Translations under genes and position numbers: made by a program
Notes under the pieces: model-generated
Seen by the model: only the letters and a program-made list of their open reading frames with translations
What the model was told of the DNA's origin: nothing
Databases searched by the model: none
Origin: Candidatus Gastranaerophilales bacterium
Lineage (GTDB): Bacteria; Cyanobacteriota; Vampirovibrionia; Gastranaerophilales; Gastranaerophilaceae
DNA length: 64,000 nt
Direction: 5' to 3'
NCBI GenBank assembly: GCA_944325865.1
Contig: CALVBS010000002.1
Span: 124,001 to 188,000 of the forward strand
In this document: positions 1 through 8,125 of the stretch, piece by piece
Layout: the number at the start of each line of letters is the position of its first letter
How positions within the stretch are numbered: the stretch's first letter is position 1

Positions 1-812
1 TTTTTGATTACAGCTTCCTGAATCTGCATGTCTGCATCTTTGTTTTCTAGTATTCTTAATGAAAAGTTTAACGGATTTAAGTAATTAAGTAAATACGTTA
101 TTTTGCTTAGATCCATTTTTACATAATCATTCATAACATTAGTTTGTGTAAAGATTATTCTTCCGTTATGGACATTAATGTCAGAAGTAATGACAACACT
201 TTTACTCATTCCAAACATAGGAAAAGCTATCTTTATAACATACATGAATTTGTTATTCTTAATTTTTACTTTTGCAGATTGAATATTAAACAGGCTTATA
301 CTTTTTCCGAGAGAATTAATTTCGTCAATCAAATATTTATATTCTTTGTTCTGCATAGAATTATTAATGTCACTCTCAGTCATAACCGCACCGAATGTCA
401 TGCCGAAATCTTCCTTAAATGTTGCGGTATTGTTTTTCTTATCAAGCACAATATAATTGTAATCGCAAATTGTCTTTAGATTGAGATAGCTTAAATAAAC
501 ATCATCCGATACAATATTTTTACCTGTAATAGAAAGCGATTTAAATCTTCCTGCCGCAAGATCTGCAGCACTAAAACTTTCAAGTTTTACATCAAAATCA
601 CCTTCCGCATCATTTTTAATTGACTTTTTAATTATGGATTCTCCGGCTTTTCTTGCAATAAAATTGGCACCGGTAACAGAACCCATAAATTTTGAAAATC
701 CGCTAGAGGTTTTGTAATTTTGCGGACACTGAAAATCGGTGTAACTGCACTGTGCATTTGCGGATAGTCCGAAAATCATTATCGTAATTACAGATATAAG
801 TAACTTTTTCAT
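1..812 (-). CDS. Secreted DUF2993/LmeA-like lipid-binding protein (3' end outside window)
   Basis: Reading starts at the ATG complementary to 810-812 and runs off the left edge, so about 270 residues are visible and the C terminus is missing. Residues 1-20 form a signal peptide (MKKLL, a hydrophobic core, then SANA before QCSY), so the protein is exported. Residues about 72-110 (FDVKLESFSAADLAAGRFKS and what follows) have the pattern of the DUF2993/LmeA family, in which a beta-rich sheet binds phospholipids in the envelope. That match is by eye and the lipid role is inferred. The start lies one base after the truB stop codon (TAA, T, ATG), so translation is probably coupled to truB and the gene is the distal part of the rbfA-truB transcript. 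Four cysteines fall in the first 120 residues. Confidence 0.6.
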   Translation of the reverse strand, partial: MKKLLISVITIMIFGLSANAQCSYTDFQCPQNYKTSSGFSKFMGSVTGANFIARKAGESIIKKSIKNDAEGDFDVKLESFSAADLAAGRFKSLSITGKNIVSDDVYLSYLNLKTICDYNYIVLDKKNNTATFKEDFGMTFGAVMTESDINNSMQNKEYKYLIDEINSLGKSISLFNIQSAKVKIKNNKFMYVIKIAFPMFGMSKSVVITSDINVHNGRIIFTQTNVMNDYVKMDLSKITYLLNYLNPLNFSLRILENKDADMQIQEAVIK

Positions 813-813
813 A

Positions 814-1734
814 TTATTCAAACACTTTCTTAATTAAAATCTTCTTATTATCTATAAGTCCTACTGCACTTACACTCTTATTATAAATCAAAATAATAAA
901 ACCGGCACAATCACTGTTATTTTGAATAGCCATACCATGAAGCACTTTTTCATGCTCAATTTCATTGAGTTCAATTTTGGGCAGCGTTAATACATCGACC
1001 GGATTTATCAAAAGTTCTCTGACTTTTTCCGGATGCTCTTTCAAAAATACCAGATCTGTGCTGTCATTTATTTCAAAACCTCCTGCCTGACATCTCACAA
1101 GTTTTATTAAATGTCCGCCGCATCCAAGTGTTTTGCCCAAATCATACGCAATAGAACGAATATAAGTCCCTTTAGAACATTTTATAAATATTTCGGCAGT
1201 TTGAGTTTTTTCATCAAAATTCTTCAATTCAATATTATAAATAATAACTTTTCTTGGTTTAATCTCTACTTCTTCACCTTTTCTGGCATATTCGTAAAGT
1301 TTTTTACCGTTTACTTTTATTGCGGAATAAATAGGAGGAAGTTGAGATATCTCACCTTCAAAATTTTTCAATCCGGCAATGACATCTTCTTTCGTAACTT
1401 TTTTGTCATATGTTCCGGTTATTTCACCTTCAATATCGTATGTAGCGGTATTAGAACCTAATTGAATAGTGGCAATATAAGCCTTGTCATCCTCAAGATA
1501 TTCTATTAATCTGGTAGCTTTTCCGATACAAACCGGCAACACTCCCTGTGCAAACGGATCTAAAGTTCCGGTATGTCCAATCTGCTTAATTTTTGTAAGC
1601 CGTCTTAAAACCGCAACAACATCGTGAGACGTCATGCCTTTGGGTTTATAAATATTTAAGAATCCAAATAAATTACCATTGCCGGCAGAAACAGCTTCAA
1701 TGCCGTAAGCTTTTTCATCCTTACCTGCAGTCAT
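814..1734 (-). CDS. truB: tRNA pseudouridine(55) synthase TruB
   Basis: Isomerises U55 in the T-loop of most tRNAs to pseudouridine, in the cytoplasm. The 306-residue length fits the family. The catalytic segment GHTGTLDPFAQG places the nucleophilic Asp at residue 59. It is preceded by the conserved NIYKPKGMTSHDVV segment (residues about 27-40), and KCSKGTYIRSIAYDLG marks the C-terminal half of the catalytic domain. Residues beyond about 225 look like the short C-terminal extension of bacterial TruB. A TAGGAT ribosome-binding site lies about 9 bases before the ATG. The gene is 11 bases downstream of rbfA and directly precedes the LmeA-like gene. The rbfA-truB order is the classical one. Confidence 0.97.
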   Translation of the reverse strand: MTAGKDEKAYGIEAVSAGNGNLFGFLNIYKPKGMTSHDVVAVLRRLTKIKQIGHTGTLDPFAQGVLPVCIGKATRLIEYLEDDKAYIATIQLGSNTATYDIEGEITGTYDKKVTKEDVIAGLKNFEGEISQLPPIYSAIKVNGKKLYEYARKGEEVEIKPRKVIIYNIELKNFDEKTQTAEIFIKCSKGTYIRSIAYDLGKTLGCGGHLIKLVRCQAGGFEINDSTDLVFLKEHPEKVRELLINPVDVLTLPKIELNEIEHEKVLHGMAIQNNSDCAGFIILIYNKSVSAVGLIDNKKILIKKVFE

Positions 1735-1745
1735 AATCGTAAATC

Positions 1746-2090
1746 CTAGATTTCACCTCTTGAAATTTTATCAATAAGTTCACTGACTCTTGAACCCTTC
1801 TCAAGAGAATCTGTATAAACAAATTTTAATTCAGGTGTAAGACGTAGTCTTATACGTTTGCCGACTTCAAAACGAATTTTCGGAGTGTTCCGTTCTATAA
1901 CTTCCTTTGTCTTTTCAACCTGATTTTCGGCTCCAAGAACACTGTATATAACCTTTGCAAAAGAGTTATCATGAGAAACTTCAACATCCACAACAGACAC
2001 AACGCCTTCAAGACCTCGAATTTCTTTTCTCAATATTTCAGATATATCTCGCATTAATTCTTTTCTTACTCGTTCATTTCTAAGAGTCAT
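1746..2090 (-). CDS. rbfA: 30S ribosome-binding factor A
   Basis: RbfA is a small KH-fold protein that binds the 5' helix of 16S rRNA during late 30S maturation and cold adaptation. The 114-residue sequence has the family pattern: an N-terminal helix (NERVRKELMRDISEILRKEI), then VVSVVDVEVSHDNSFAKVIYSV, then RIRLRLTPELKFVYTDSLEKG. I place the start at the ATG at 2090. An AAGGAG ribosome-binding site abuts an earlier in-frame ATG at 2096, leaving no spacing, but it lies 6 bases from 2090. The gene usually follows infB directly; here about 1.1 kb containing a pseudopilin and an HTH gene separates the two, so rbfA-truB must have its own promoter. Confidence 0.96.
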   Translation of the reverse strand: MTLRNERVRKELMRDISEILRKEIRGLEGVVSVVDVEVSHDNSFAKVIYSVLGAENQVEKTKEVIERNTPKIRFEVGKRIRLRLTPELKFVYTDSLEKGSRVSELIDKISRGEI

Positions 2091-2180
2091 AATCATCTCC
2101 TTGTATTCAGATTATAACATAAAATAATATAACTCAATTATCCTATTAATCAACACTGAATAGTAATTTCAATTACCGTA

Positions 2181-2405
2181 TCATTTGCCGAGACGAATTT
2201 CATCTATATCAATATAAATTCTGTAACCTAATATTTTGCAGATTAATTTCATTTCAGTATATTTTAATGACTCACTTGCAAGTTTATGGGAAATAAGACT
2301 TTGGGTATAATTTTTTCCGCTGAGTTCACTCATACGTTTTGCAAGTTCCGTAATTGTCATACATTTAGAACCCAGCATAATTTTTACTTCTTCCCGTACA
2401 TTCAT
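2181..2405 (-). CDS. Small helix-turn-helix DNA-binding protein
   Basis: A 74-residue cytoplasmic protein. Residues about 7-60 fit a lambda-repressor/Xre-type helix-turn-helix: a first helix, then MTITELAKRMSE, then a recognition-like helix SLISHKLASES, and finally TEMKLICKILGYRIYIDI. No effector domain is present. I place the start at ATG 2405 because a TATAAT box (2412-2417, minus strand) ends 6 bases upstream and there is no Shine-Dalgarno sequence, which implies a leaderless transcript. An in-frame ATG at 2432 would add 9 residues but would lie upstream of that promoter. The gene is divergent from the pseudopilin at 2513 and probably controls it, itself, or both. Two other pseudopilin genes in this window also face a small DNA-binding protein gene. 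Confidence 0.75.
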   Translation of the reverse strand: MNVREEVKIMLGSKCMTITELAKRMSELSGKNYTQSLISHKLASESLKYTEMKLICKILGYRIYIDIDEIRLGK

Positions 2406-2411
2406 AGCAGT

Positions 2412-2417
2412 ATTATA
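2412..2417 (-). promoter_or_regulatory. -10 box placing transcription start at the HTH gene ATG
   Basis: The minus strand reads TATAAT here and the ATG at 2405 follows after 6 bases. The -35 region (17 bases further up, TTCACG) is weak. No Shine-Dalgarno sequence precedes the ATG. Confidence 0.5.
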
Positions 2418-2450
2418 CCTTTGTATTGACATTTCGTGAAAATAATTGCA

Positions 2451-2470
2451 TATTCATGAATAATATTCAT
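2451..2470. promoter_or_regulatory. Operator-like palindrome between HTH gene and pseudopilin
   Basis: TATTCATGAATA (2451-2462) is a perfect 12-base palindrome. Its half-site ATATTCAT (2450-2457) recurs as a direct copy at 2463-2470. The elements lie in the divergent intergenic region. Binding by the adjacent HTH protein is inferred; an AT-rich palindrome of this size can occur by chance. Confidence 0.4.
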
Positions 2471-2512
2471 AAAAAATGAAATAATTAGATTATTTGTAAA
2501 GAAGGAGAAGTT

Positions 2513-3196
2513 ATGAAAAAAGGTTTTACACTTGCAGAGGTTTTAATAACTCTTGGAATAATAGGCATTGTTGCAGCACTAACCATTCCTAATTTAATCG
2601 GAAATTATGAAAAATACATAACTGTCGTAAAACTTAAAAGAGCTTACTCCATAATCTCTCAAGTTACCGAAAGGGGTGTTGCCCAATATGGAGATATGAA
2701 TGGTTGGGATCCGTTTTACAACGACAATGATAATTGTGAAAAATATTATAACAAATATTGGAAACCATATATACAAATTGCAAAAGGACCGGTAAAATTT
2801 GACAGATATTATGATGCGGATTTATTTAAAAAATATGGTTATAAAGGGCCATTCTCAACCATTAACGGTTCTCCATGGTATGACTTATATGGTCAACAAA
2901 ATTTAAGTATAACTGTAGGATTTGATTTTATTACCACAGATAACATTTTTATTCGAGTTGATATGAATAACAATATAATTGTTGATTTAAATGGTCCACA
3001 AAAACCCAATAAAGCAGGACGAGATGTTTTCTGGTTTTCTATTAATAAAATAAAAAATAAAGTTATACCTCTTACTGATTATATGGGTGAAAAAGAATGC
3101 GGAACTATAAAATCAAACACCAAGGGCGGAGGATACACCTGTGCTGACAAAATAATGAAAGACGGATGGACAATCAAAGATGATTATCCATGGTAA
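2513..3196 (+). CDS. Pseudopilin / type IV pilin-like secreted protein
   Basis: A 227-residue prepilin-like protein. Its leader is only MKKG, followed by FTLAEVLITLGIIGIVAALTIPNLI. Cleavage would fall after Gly4, with Phe as first mature residue and Glu at mature position 5, as in type II secretion pseudopilins and type IV pilins. The hydrophobic helix anchors the subunit in the membrane or packs the fibre core; residues about 35-227 form a soluble head. The C terminus has the motif CxxxIxxxGWxIxxDYP, shared with the pseudopilin at 31852-32598 and with the remnant at 38100-38174. The ribosome-binding site is GAAGGAGAAG. The gene lies in inverse orientation between infB and rbfA and ends 6 bases from the infB stop, with no terminator between them. 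Confidence 0.85.
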   Translation: MKKGFTLAEVLITLGIIGIVAALTIPNLIGNYEKYITVVKLKRAYSIISQVTERGVAQYGDMNGWDPFYNDNDNCEKYYNKYWKPYIQIAKGPVKFDRYYDADLFKKYGYKGPFSTINGSPWYDLYGQQNLSITVGFDFITTDNIFIRVDMNNNIIVDLNGPQKPNKAGRDVFWFSINKIKNKVIPLTDYMGEKECGTIKSNTKGGGYTCADKIMKDGWTIKDDYPW

Positions 3197-3202
3197 CATT
3201 AA

Positions 3203-5737
3203 TTACAGGCTGTCGCGTTCAATTTCTTCTGTTGTGGTAACTTCAATTACGTCACCAACTTCAATATCATTCCATTTGCTGAACGAAATACCGCATTCAA
3301 ATCCTTGAGCAACTTCTTTAACGTCATCTTTGAATCGTTTAAGCTGGTCAATCGCACCTTTGAATATTTCTTCGCCGTTACGCAGTAGTCTTGCAGCCTT
3401 ACTTCTTACAATCTTACCTTCAGTAACATAACATCCTGCAATTTTCGTAGTCTTACCGATTGTAAATACCTGACGAACCTCTGCTTTTCCGAGTTCAACT
3501 TCTTTAATTTCAGGCTGTAAAAGTGAAAGCATTGTTTTTTCCATATCTTCAAGAATTTGATAAATAATATCGTAAGTCTTGATAGTAACACCTTCTCTGT
3601 CTGCTGCTGCTGCTGCATTATTATCGGCTTTTACTGTAAATCCGAGAATTAATGCTCCCGATGCAGACGCAAGCATTACATCAGCTTCAGAAATATCTCC
3701 GACTCCAACGTGAATAATTTTTGTAGTAATTTCTTTAGATTCAAGCTGGGCAATAGCCTGAGAAACAGCTTCCGCAGAACCATGCGTATTGGCCTTTATA
3801 ATTAAATTAAGATGAGGAATATTATCATCACCTGCAACTGCTTCACGGCGTATATGAGCAGGGAGCATTGCCTCTAATCGTTTATCACGTTCTTTTTCTT
3901 TACGTTTTTCAACGATTGCTTTCATTTCTTTTTCGTTCTTAACAACTTCAAACCTGTCACCAGCCTGCGGAACTTCAGTAAGCCCTAAGATTTCAACAGG
4001 GGTTGAAGGTTCTGCTTTTTGAATTTTTTCACCGCTGTCGGATAGCAATGCTCTCACTCGACCGCAAGCTGTTCCGACAACAACACAATTACCTATTCGC
4101 AATGTACCGTTTTGAACCAGTAGTGTTGCAACAGGCCCTTTGCCCTTATCAAGGTTAGCTTCAATAACAACACCTGAAGCTTCTGCTTTAGGATTAGCTT
4201 TTAAATCCTGAATATCAGCAACAAGCAGAATATATTCAAGAAGTTCATCAATACCCGTACCCTGCAAAGCAGAAACTTTTACAGTAATTGTATCACCGCC
4301 CCATTCTTCAGGCACAAGACCGTGTTCCGTTAACTGTTGTAAAATTTTGTCAGGATTTGCCCCCGGCTTATCAATTTTGTTAACAGCAACAATTATAGGT
4401 ACATCTGCAGCTTTTGCATGGTTAATAGCCTCTATTGTCTGAGGCATAATACCGTCATCCGCAGCAACAACAAGAATTGCAATATCCGTAGCCTTTGCAC
4501 CTCTTGCCCTCATTTCCGTAAATGCTTCGTGTCCCGGTGTATCTACAAATACAATCTTTTTCTCTTTATTATTATCAAGATAAACGGTATAAGCACCTAT
4601 TGACTGTGTGATTCCACCGACCTCGGTTGCGACAATTTTATGTTTTGATGCTCTGATACTGTCAAGTAATGTTGTTTTACCGTGGTCAACGTGACCCATA
4701 ATACTTACTACCGGAGCTCGTTTTTTAAGTAATTTTTTATCAACTTCACTGAGTGCTTTCTTTTCCTGTTCTTTTTCAAGTTCTTCTTCTATATAAGCAT
4801 CCAGATCCTCGTCAAGAACTTCAAGGTTATATTCCGCACAGATTTTTTTGATAACATCAACATCAATAAGCTGGTTAATTGTAGCTATAATACCGTTCAT
4901 CATAAGAAACTTAACTATTTCAGCAGGAGTTTTCTGAATTTTTTCAGAAAGTTCAGAAATAGTCATAGCATGATTTACGACTATTGATGTAACTTCTTTT
5001 ACTTCTTCATCTTTATGAACTTTTTTCTTATGTTTCTGAGCAGCAGCTTTTTCTAATGAAATTCTTTCCTGTTCTTCTTTTTTGGAATTAAAATCTTTAT
5101 CTTTTTTTCTGTTATCCGAACGTTTTTTACCTGAACCTTTATTTTCATAGATATCCTGTGAAATAATATGACGCTGAATAGGTTTTTTAACACCGTCAGG
5201 TCTTTCCGGACGTTTAACTGCAGAAGCAGGTTTTCCATCCTGTCCTTCTTTTGGCGGGAAAGGTCTTTTACCGCGTTCACCTTCCGGACGTTGACCTTTT
5301 GGCGGGAATTTTCTGCCTTCAGAATCTTTTTTGTATGGAGGCTTTGCAGCTGCAGTATTACCTTCTGCGGAAGGCTGCGGACGCGGAGCTTTTCTCACAA
5401 TTTCCAAACGGTTTTGCGGTTTTACAACCTCTACACGCGGTCTTTGTATTTCAACAGCAGGAGCTTTCTTTTCAGGTTCAACTTCTTTTTTCTCTTCCGG
5501 TTTAACTTCAGGTTCCGCCGGTTTTGCCTTTTTAACAATAAACGCTTTCGGTTTTTTAACCTCTTTTACAGAGCCGGCACTTATAAAATCTTTTAATCTC
5601 TTTACTTGATCAACAGTTAAAGTACTTGAATGAGTTTTTCCTGTTATTGAAATTTGGGCAAGCTTTTCAATAACTTCTTTGCTTGTCATTTTCAATTCCT
5701 TTGCTAACTCATTTATTCTTATTGATTCAAAACTCAT
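3203..5737 (-). CDS. infB: Translation initiation factor IF-2
   Basis: GTPase that brings initiator fMet-tRNA to the 30S subunit and promotes subunit joining. 844 residues. An IF2_N-like helical motif is at about 5-50. A long Lys/Pro/Glu-rich disordered segment is at about 55-240, and a second IF2_N-like domain is at about 255-305. The GTPase core carries G1 GHVDHGKT (about 343-350), DTPGHEAFT (about 400) and NKID (about 454). The C-terminal beta-barrel and fMet-tRNA-binding domains complete the protein. A ribosome-binding site AAAGGA lies 10 bases before the ATG. The first 11 bases overlap ylxR, so the two are translationally coupled. nusA and rimP, the usual leading genes of this operon, are not present; prfA occupies that place. 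Confidence 0.98.
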   Translation of the reverse strand: MSFESIRINELAKELKMTSKEVIEKLAQISITGKTHSSTLTVDQVKRLKDFISAGSVKEVKKPKAFIVKKAKPAEPEVKPEEKKEVEPEKKAPAVEIQRPRVEVVKPQNRLEIVRKAPRPQPSAEGNTAAAKPPYKKDSEGRKFPPKGQRPEGERGKRPFPPKEGQDGKPASAVKRPERPDGVKKPIQRHIISQDIYENKGSGKKRSDNRKKDKDFNSKKEEQERISLEKAAAQKHKKKVHKDEEVKEVTSIVVNHAMTISELSEKIQKTPAEIVKFLMMNGIIATINQLIDVDVIKKICAEYNLEVLDEDLDAYIEEELEKEQEKKALSEVDKKLLKKRAPVVSIMGHVDHGKTTLLDSIRASKHKIVATEVGGITQSIGAYTVYLDNNKEKKIVFVDTPGHEAFTEMRARGAKATDIAILVVAADDGIMPQTIEAINHAKAADVPIIVAVNKIDKPGANPDKILQQLTEHGLVPEEWGGDTITVKVSALQGTGIDELLEYILLVADIQDLKANPKAEASGVVIEANLDKGKGPVATLLVQNGTLRIGNCVVVGTACGRVRALLSDSGEKIQKAEPSTPVEILGLTEVPQAGDRFEVVKNEKEMKAIVEKRKEKERDKRLEAMLPAHIRREAVAGDDNIPHLNLIIKANTHGSAEAVSQAIAQLESKEITTKIIHVGVGDISEADVMLASASGALILGFTVKADNNAAAAADREGVTIKTYDIIYQILEDMEKTMLSLLQPEIKEVELGKAEVRQVFTIGKTTKIAGCYVTEGKIVRSKAARLLRNGEEIFKGAIDQLKRFKDDVKEVAQGFECGISFSKWNDIEVGDVIEVTTTEEIERDSL

Positions 5738-5972
5738 TTAGTAATTTTCCTTTCAACTCCTGCGGTATCGGAGTTTTTAATGTTTTTTGCAATTTATTTT
5801 TTTTAAATGCCGCTTCTATACACGAATTATTATAACAAAGATATACGGATCTGCCAAATATTTTGGAATCACCGTTGATAACGAGGTCTTGATGTGTTTT
5901 CTGCTTAGTAATTTTTATTAAATCATCCCGATTTTTAATTATTCCGCATCCGACACATTTTCTTTCAACCAT
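5727..5972 (-). CDS. ylxR: YlxR-family RNA-binding protein
   Basis: YlxR (DUF448) is a small basic protein normally encoded between nusA and infB; in Bacillus it has been described as an RNase P modulator. The 81 residues hold the signature RKCVGCG near the N terminus and GRSVYLCYNNSCIEAA in the middle, corresponding to the family's GRGAYVC segment. The C-terminal half is Lys-rich. I use the ATG at 5972, because AGGGA lies 6 bases upstream; an in-frame TTG at 5978 is too close to it. The gene starts 9 bases after the prfA stop and overlaps infB by 11 bases, so prfA-ylxR-infB is one transcription unit. Confidence 0.9.
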   Translation of the reverse strand: MVERKCVGCGIIKNRDDLIKITKQKTHQDLVINGDSKIFGRSVYLCYNNSCIEAAFKKNKLQKTLKTPIPQELKGKLLNEF

Positions 5973-5981
5973 TATCAATCC

Positions 5982-7064
5982 CTAATTTACTTCTGCTAAT
6001 TTTTCCAGCTTTAACTTCTGGTCATATTCCATCAAAAGCTTGATGAGTTCATCCAAATCACCGTCAATAACAGTCCACACATTAAGGTTATGATTAATTC
6101 TGTGGTCAGTCAAACGACCCTGCGGGAAATTATAAGTACGAATTCTTTCACTTCTGTCACCGGTACCTACCTGTGAACGGCGAAGATCAGTAATCTCCTG
6201 CATTTGTTTTTGAACTTCCATATCATAAAGTTTTGCTTTCAAAATCTGCAGTGCACGTTCTTTATTCTGTAGCTGTGAGCGTTCTTCCGTACAAAATATC
6301 ATAATTCCGGTAGGTTTGTGAAATACTCTTGCCGCAGTTTCAACTTTGTTAACGTTCTGACCGCCTGCACCGCCCGAACGTGCAGTTGTAATTTCAATAT
6401 CATTCATATTGAGTTCAACTTCAACATCGTCAACTTCAGGCATAACTGCAACGGTTGCTGTAGATGTGTGAACTCTGCCCTGAGATTCAGTTGCAGGAAC
6501 TCTTTGGACACGATGTACCCCTGATTCGTATTTCAATCTTGAATAAACAGCATCACCTTTGATTGAAATAATAATTTCCGAAACACCGCCCGCTTCACAT
6601 TCAGTTTTACTCAAAACCTGAGTCTGCCAGCCCTGCTTGTCTGCATATCTCATATACATTCTTGCAAGGTCACCGGCGAAAATATTGGCTTCGTCACCGC
6701 CGGCTCCGCCTCTGATTTCAAGCATAATATCTTTATCATCCATAGGATCACGCGGAAGAAGAAGTATTTTCATTTTTTCTTCAAATTCCGGAATTTTTGC
6801 TTCATTTTCTTCGATTTCAGCTTTTATCAAAGCCTTCATTTCTTCATCCGACTCTGAATGAAGCATTTCTTTTGCCTCTGCAATGGCATCTGTTGCTTTT
6901 TTCCAGTCATAATAGAGTTGAACGGTCTCTTCCATTGACTTTCTCTGCTTTGATAAATCACGGAAACGTTTATAATCCTGTATTACAGCCGGATCAGAGA
7001 GTGTTTCTCCGAGCTCTTTATATTTCTTTTCTATCTGTAAAATCTTATCTAACATATCTTTCAT
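5982..7064 (-). CDS. prfA: Peptide chain release factor 1
   Basis: RF1 reads UAA and UAG stop codons and triggers peptidyl-tRNA hydrolysis. The 360 residues match the family length. The codon-recognition PxT motif appears as PAT in [10 protein letters not shown] (about residue 189), where RF2 would have SPF, so this is RF1. [11 protein letters not shown] (about 233-243) carries the catalytic GGQ. Residues 1-100 form the helical domain 1. The start ATG lies 6 bases after a TATAAT box that pairs with TTGAAA at 16-base spacing. Transcription should therefore begin at or next to the start codon, giving a leaderless mRNA. It is the first gene of the prfA-ylxR-infB unit; hemK/prmC is not adjacent. 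Confidence 0.98.
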   Translation of the reverse strand: MKDMLDKILQIEKKYKELGETLSDPAVIQDYKRFRDLSKQRKSMEETVQLYYDWKKATDAIAEAKEMLHSESDEEMKALIKAEIEENEAKIPEFEEKMKILLLPRDPMDDKDIMLEIRGGAGGDEANIFAGDLARMYMRYADKQGWQTQVLSKTECEAGGVSEIIISIKGDAVYSRLKYESGVHRVQRVPATESQGRVHTSTATVAVMPEVDDVEVELNMNDIEITTARSGGAGGQNVNKVETAARVFHKPTGIMIFCTEERSQLQNKERALQILKAKLYDMEVQKQMQEITDLRRSQVGTGDRSERIRTYNFPQGRLTDHRINHNLNVWTVIDGDLDELIKLLMEYDQKLKLEKLAEVN

Positions 7065-7070
7065 ACCCCG

Positions 7071-7098
7071 ATTATAACAAGAACAAAATTTTTTTCAA
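7071..7098 (-). promoter_or_regulatory. prfA promoter (TTGAAA-16-TATAAT), apparently leaderless
   Basis: On the minus strand TTGAAA (7098-7093) and TATAAT (7076-7071) are 16 bases apart. The prfA ATG follows after 6 bases, so the expected start site falls on or within a base or two of the AUG. This is one of the best sigma70-type matches in the window. Confidence 0.75.
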
Positions 7099-7155
7099 AT
7101 ACGCTATATACATTCAAAATTTATTTATGGTAATATAAAAATCGGAGAAAACATT

Positions 7156-7947
7156 ATGCCGCCAAATTACGGAATAGCACTGTTAATAACATTTTTAGCC
7201 GGTCTTGCAACCGCAATAGGGGCAGTAGTAGCTTTTGTTGTGAAAAAAGATAATATGAAGGCTTTATCAATAGGGCTTGGGTTTTCTGCCGGTGTAATGA
7301 TATTTTTATCTTTTGTTGATATAATTCCTGCTGCAAACCAAATGCTTAACGGAATTTTTCCGCAAAAACACGATTGGGTTGTTTATTTTAGTTTTATTAT
7401 AGGGCTGACTATTGCAATATTAATTGACTACTTTCTGCCTGATCACGTCGATGAGGAAGAGCTGCTTCATCCGGATATGCCTACAAAACATAACAGTATG
7501 ATTAAACGAGCAGGTTTATTAACGGCCATAGCAATTTGTGTGCACAATTTTCCGGAAGGTATGGCAACATTTATGACTTCAACTCAGGATTTAACACTTG
7601 GATTGTCTGTAGGACTTGCTATTGCAATACATAATATTCCGGAAGGTATTGCCGTTGCGTTACCTGTTTATCAGGCTACAGGGAAAAAACGTTATGCAAT
7701 GCTTTATGCGGCGTTGTCAGGAATTTCGGAACCTATCGGGGCTGTTATAGGAATGTTTTTACTTCATATGTTTCTGCCTGAAGTGATGGTGGGAGCATCA
7801 ATGGCTGCCGTTGCCGGAATTATGATTTACATATCTTTTGATACACTGCTTCCGCTTGCAAAAGAATACGGAAACTGGCACCTTTCAATGGTCGGAATTG
7901 TTTCCGGAATGCTGTTCATATGGACAAGTCTATTATTAATGCCGTAA
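7156..7947 (+). CDS. zupT: ZIP-family divalent metal transporter (ZupT-like)
   Basis: Inner-membrane ZIP transporter moving zinc and related divalent cations into the cytoplasm. The 263 residues have about eight hydrophobic segments. TM4 carries the metal-binding HNFPEG (His130, Asn131, Glu134) and TM5 carries HNIPEG (His159, Asn160, Glu163), the paired signature of the ZupT/GufA branch. The loop between TM3 and TM4 is acidic and His-containing (DHVDEEELLHPD). GGAG lies 9 bases before the ATG. The gene is divergent from prfA, and the next gene downstream has its own promoter. No metal-responsive operator is recognisable, so zinc control is not shown by the sequence. Substrate preference within the family is inferred. 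Confidence 0.9.
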   Translation: MPPNYGIALLITFLAGLATAIGAVVAFVVKKDNMKALSIGLGFSAGVMIFLSFVDIIPAANQMLNGIFPQKHDWVVYFSFIIGLTIAILIDYFLPDHVDEEELLHPDMPTKHNSMIKRAGLLTAIAICVHNFPEGMATFMTSTQDLTLGLSVGLAIAIHNIPEGIAVALPVYQATGKKRYAMLYAALSGISEPIGAVIGMFLLHMFLPEVMVGASMAAVAGIMIYISFDTLLPLAKEYGNWHLSMVGIVSGMLFIWTSLLLMP

Positions 7948-8088
7948 AGGGCAAAAATAATGATTAATAAATTGGATTCTCATCCGCAGACTATTGCTCA
8001 TAACCATATTATGGAAAAATTCCTTCCGCCTTTACTACAATGTTTTTCTACTACACTGCAGATACTTCCTATCTCAATACTTTTAAGG

Positions 8089-8094
8089 TATAAT
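8089..8094 (+). promoter_or_regulatory. -10 box for the radical SAM gene
   Basis: A perfect TATAAT lies 31 bases before the ATG at 8126. A GGAGGG ribosome-binding site (in CCGGAGGGAGA) sits between them. The -35 region is poor. Confidence 0.5.
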
Positions 8095-8125
8095 TTCTGT
8101 ATAAATTAATTCAGCCGGAGGGAGA

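Noticed and set aside
144-479. A 111-residue plus-strand frame opposite the LmeA-like gene
   Set aside because: It lies wholly inside the minus-strand gene, has no ribosome-binding site and no family pattern; a shadow frame.
7961-8110. A 49-codon frame between zupT and the radical SAM gene
   Set aside because: The ribosome-binding site is weak, the product (MINKLDSHPQTIAHNH...) has no recognisable pattern, and the frame contains the promoter of the next gene.
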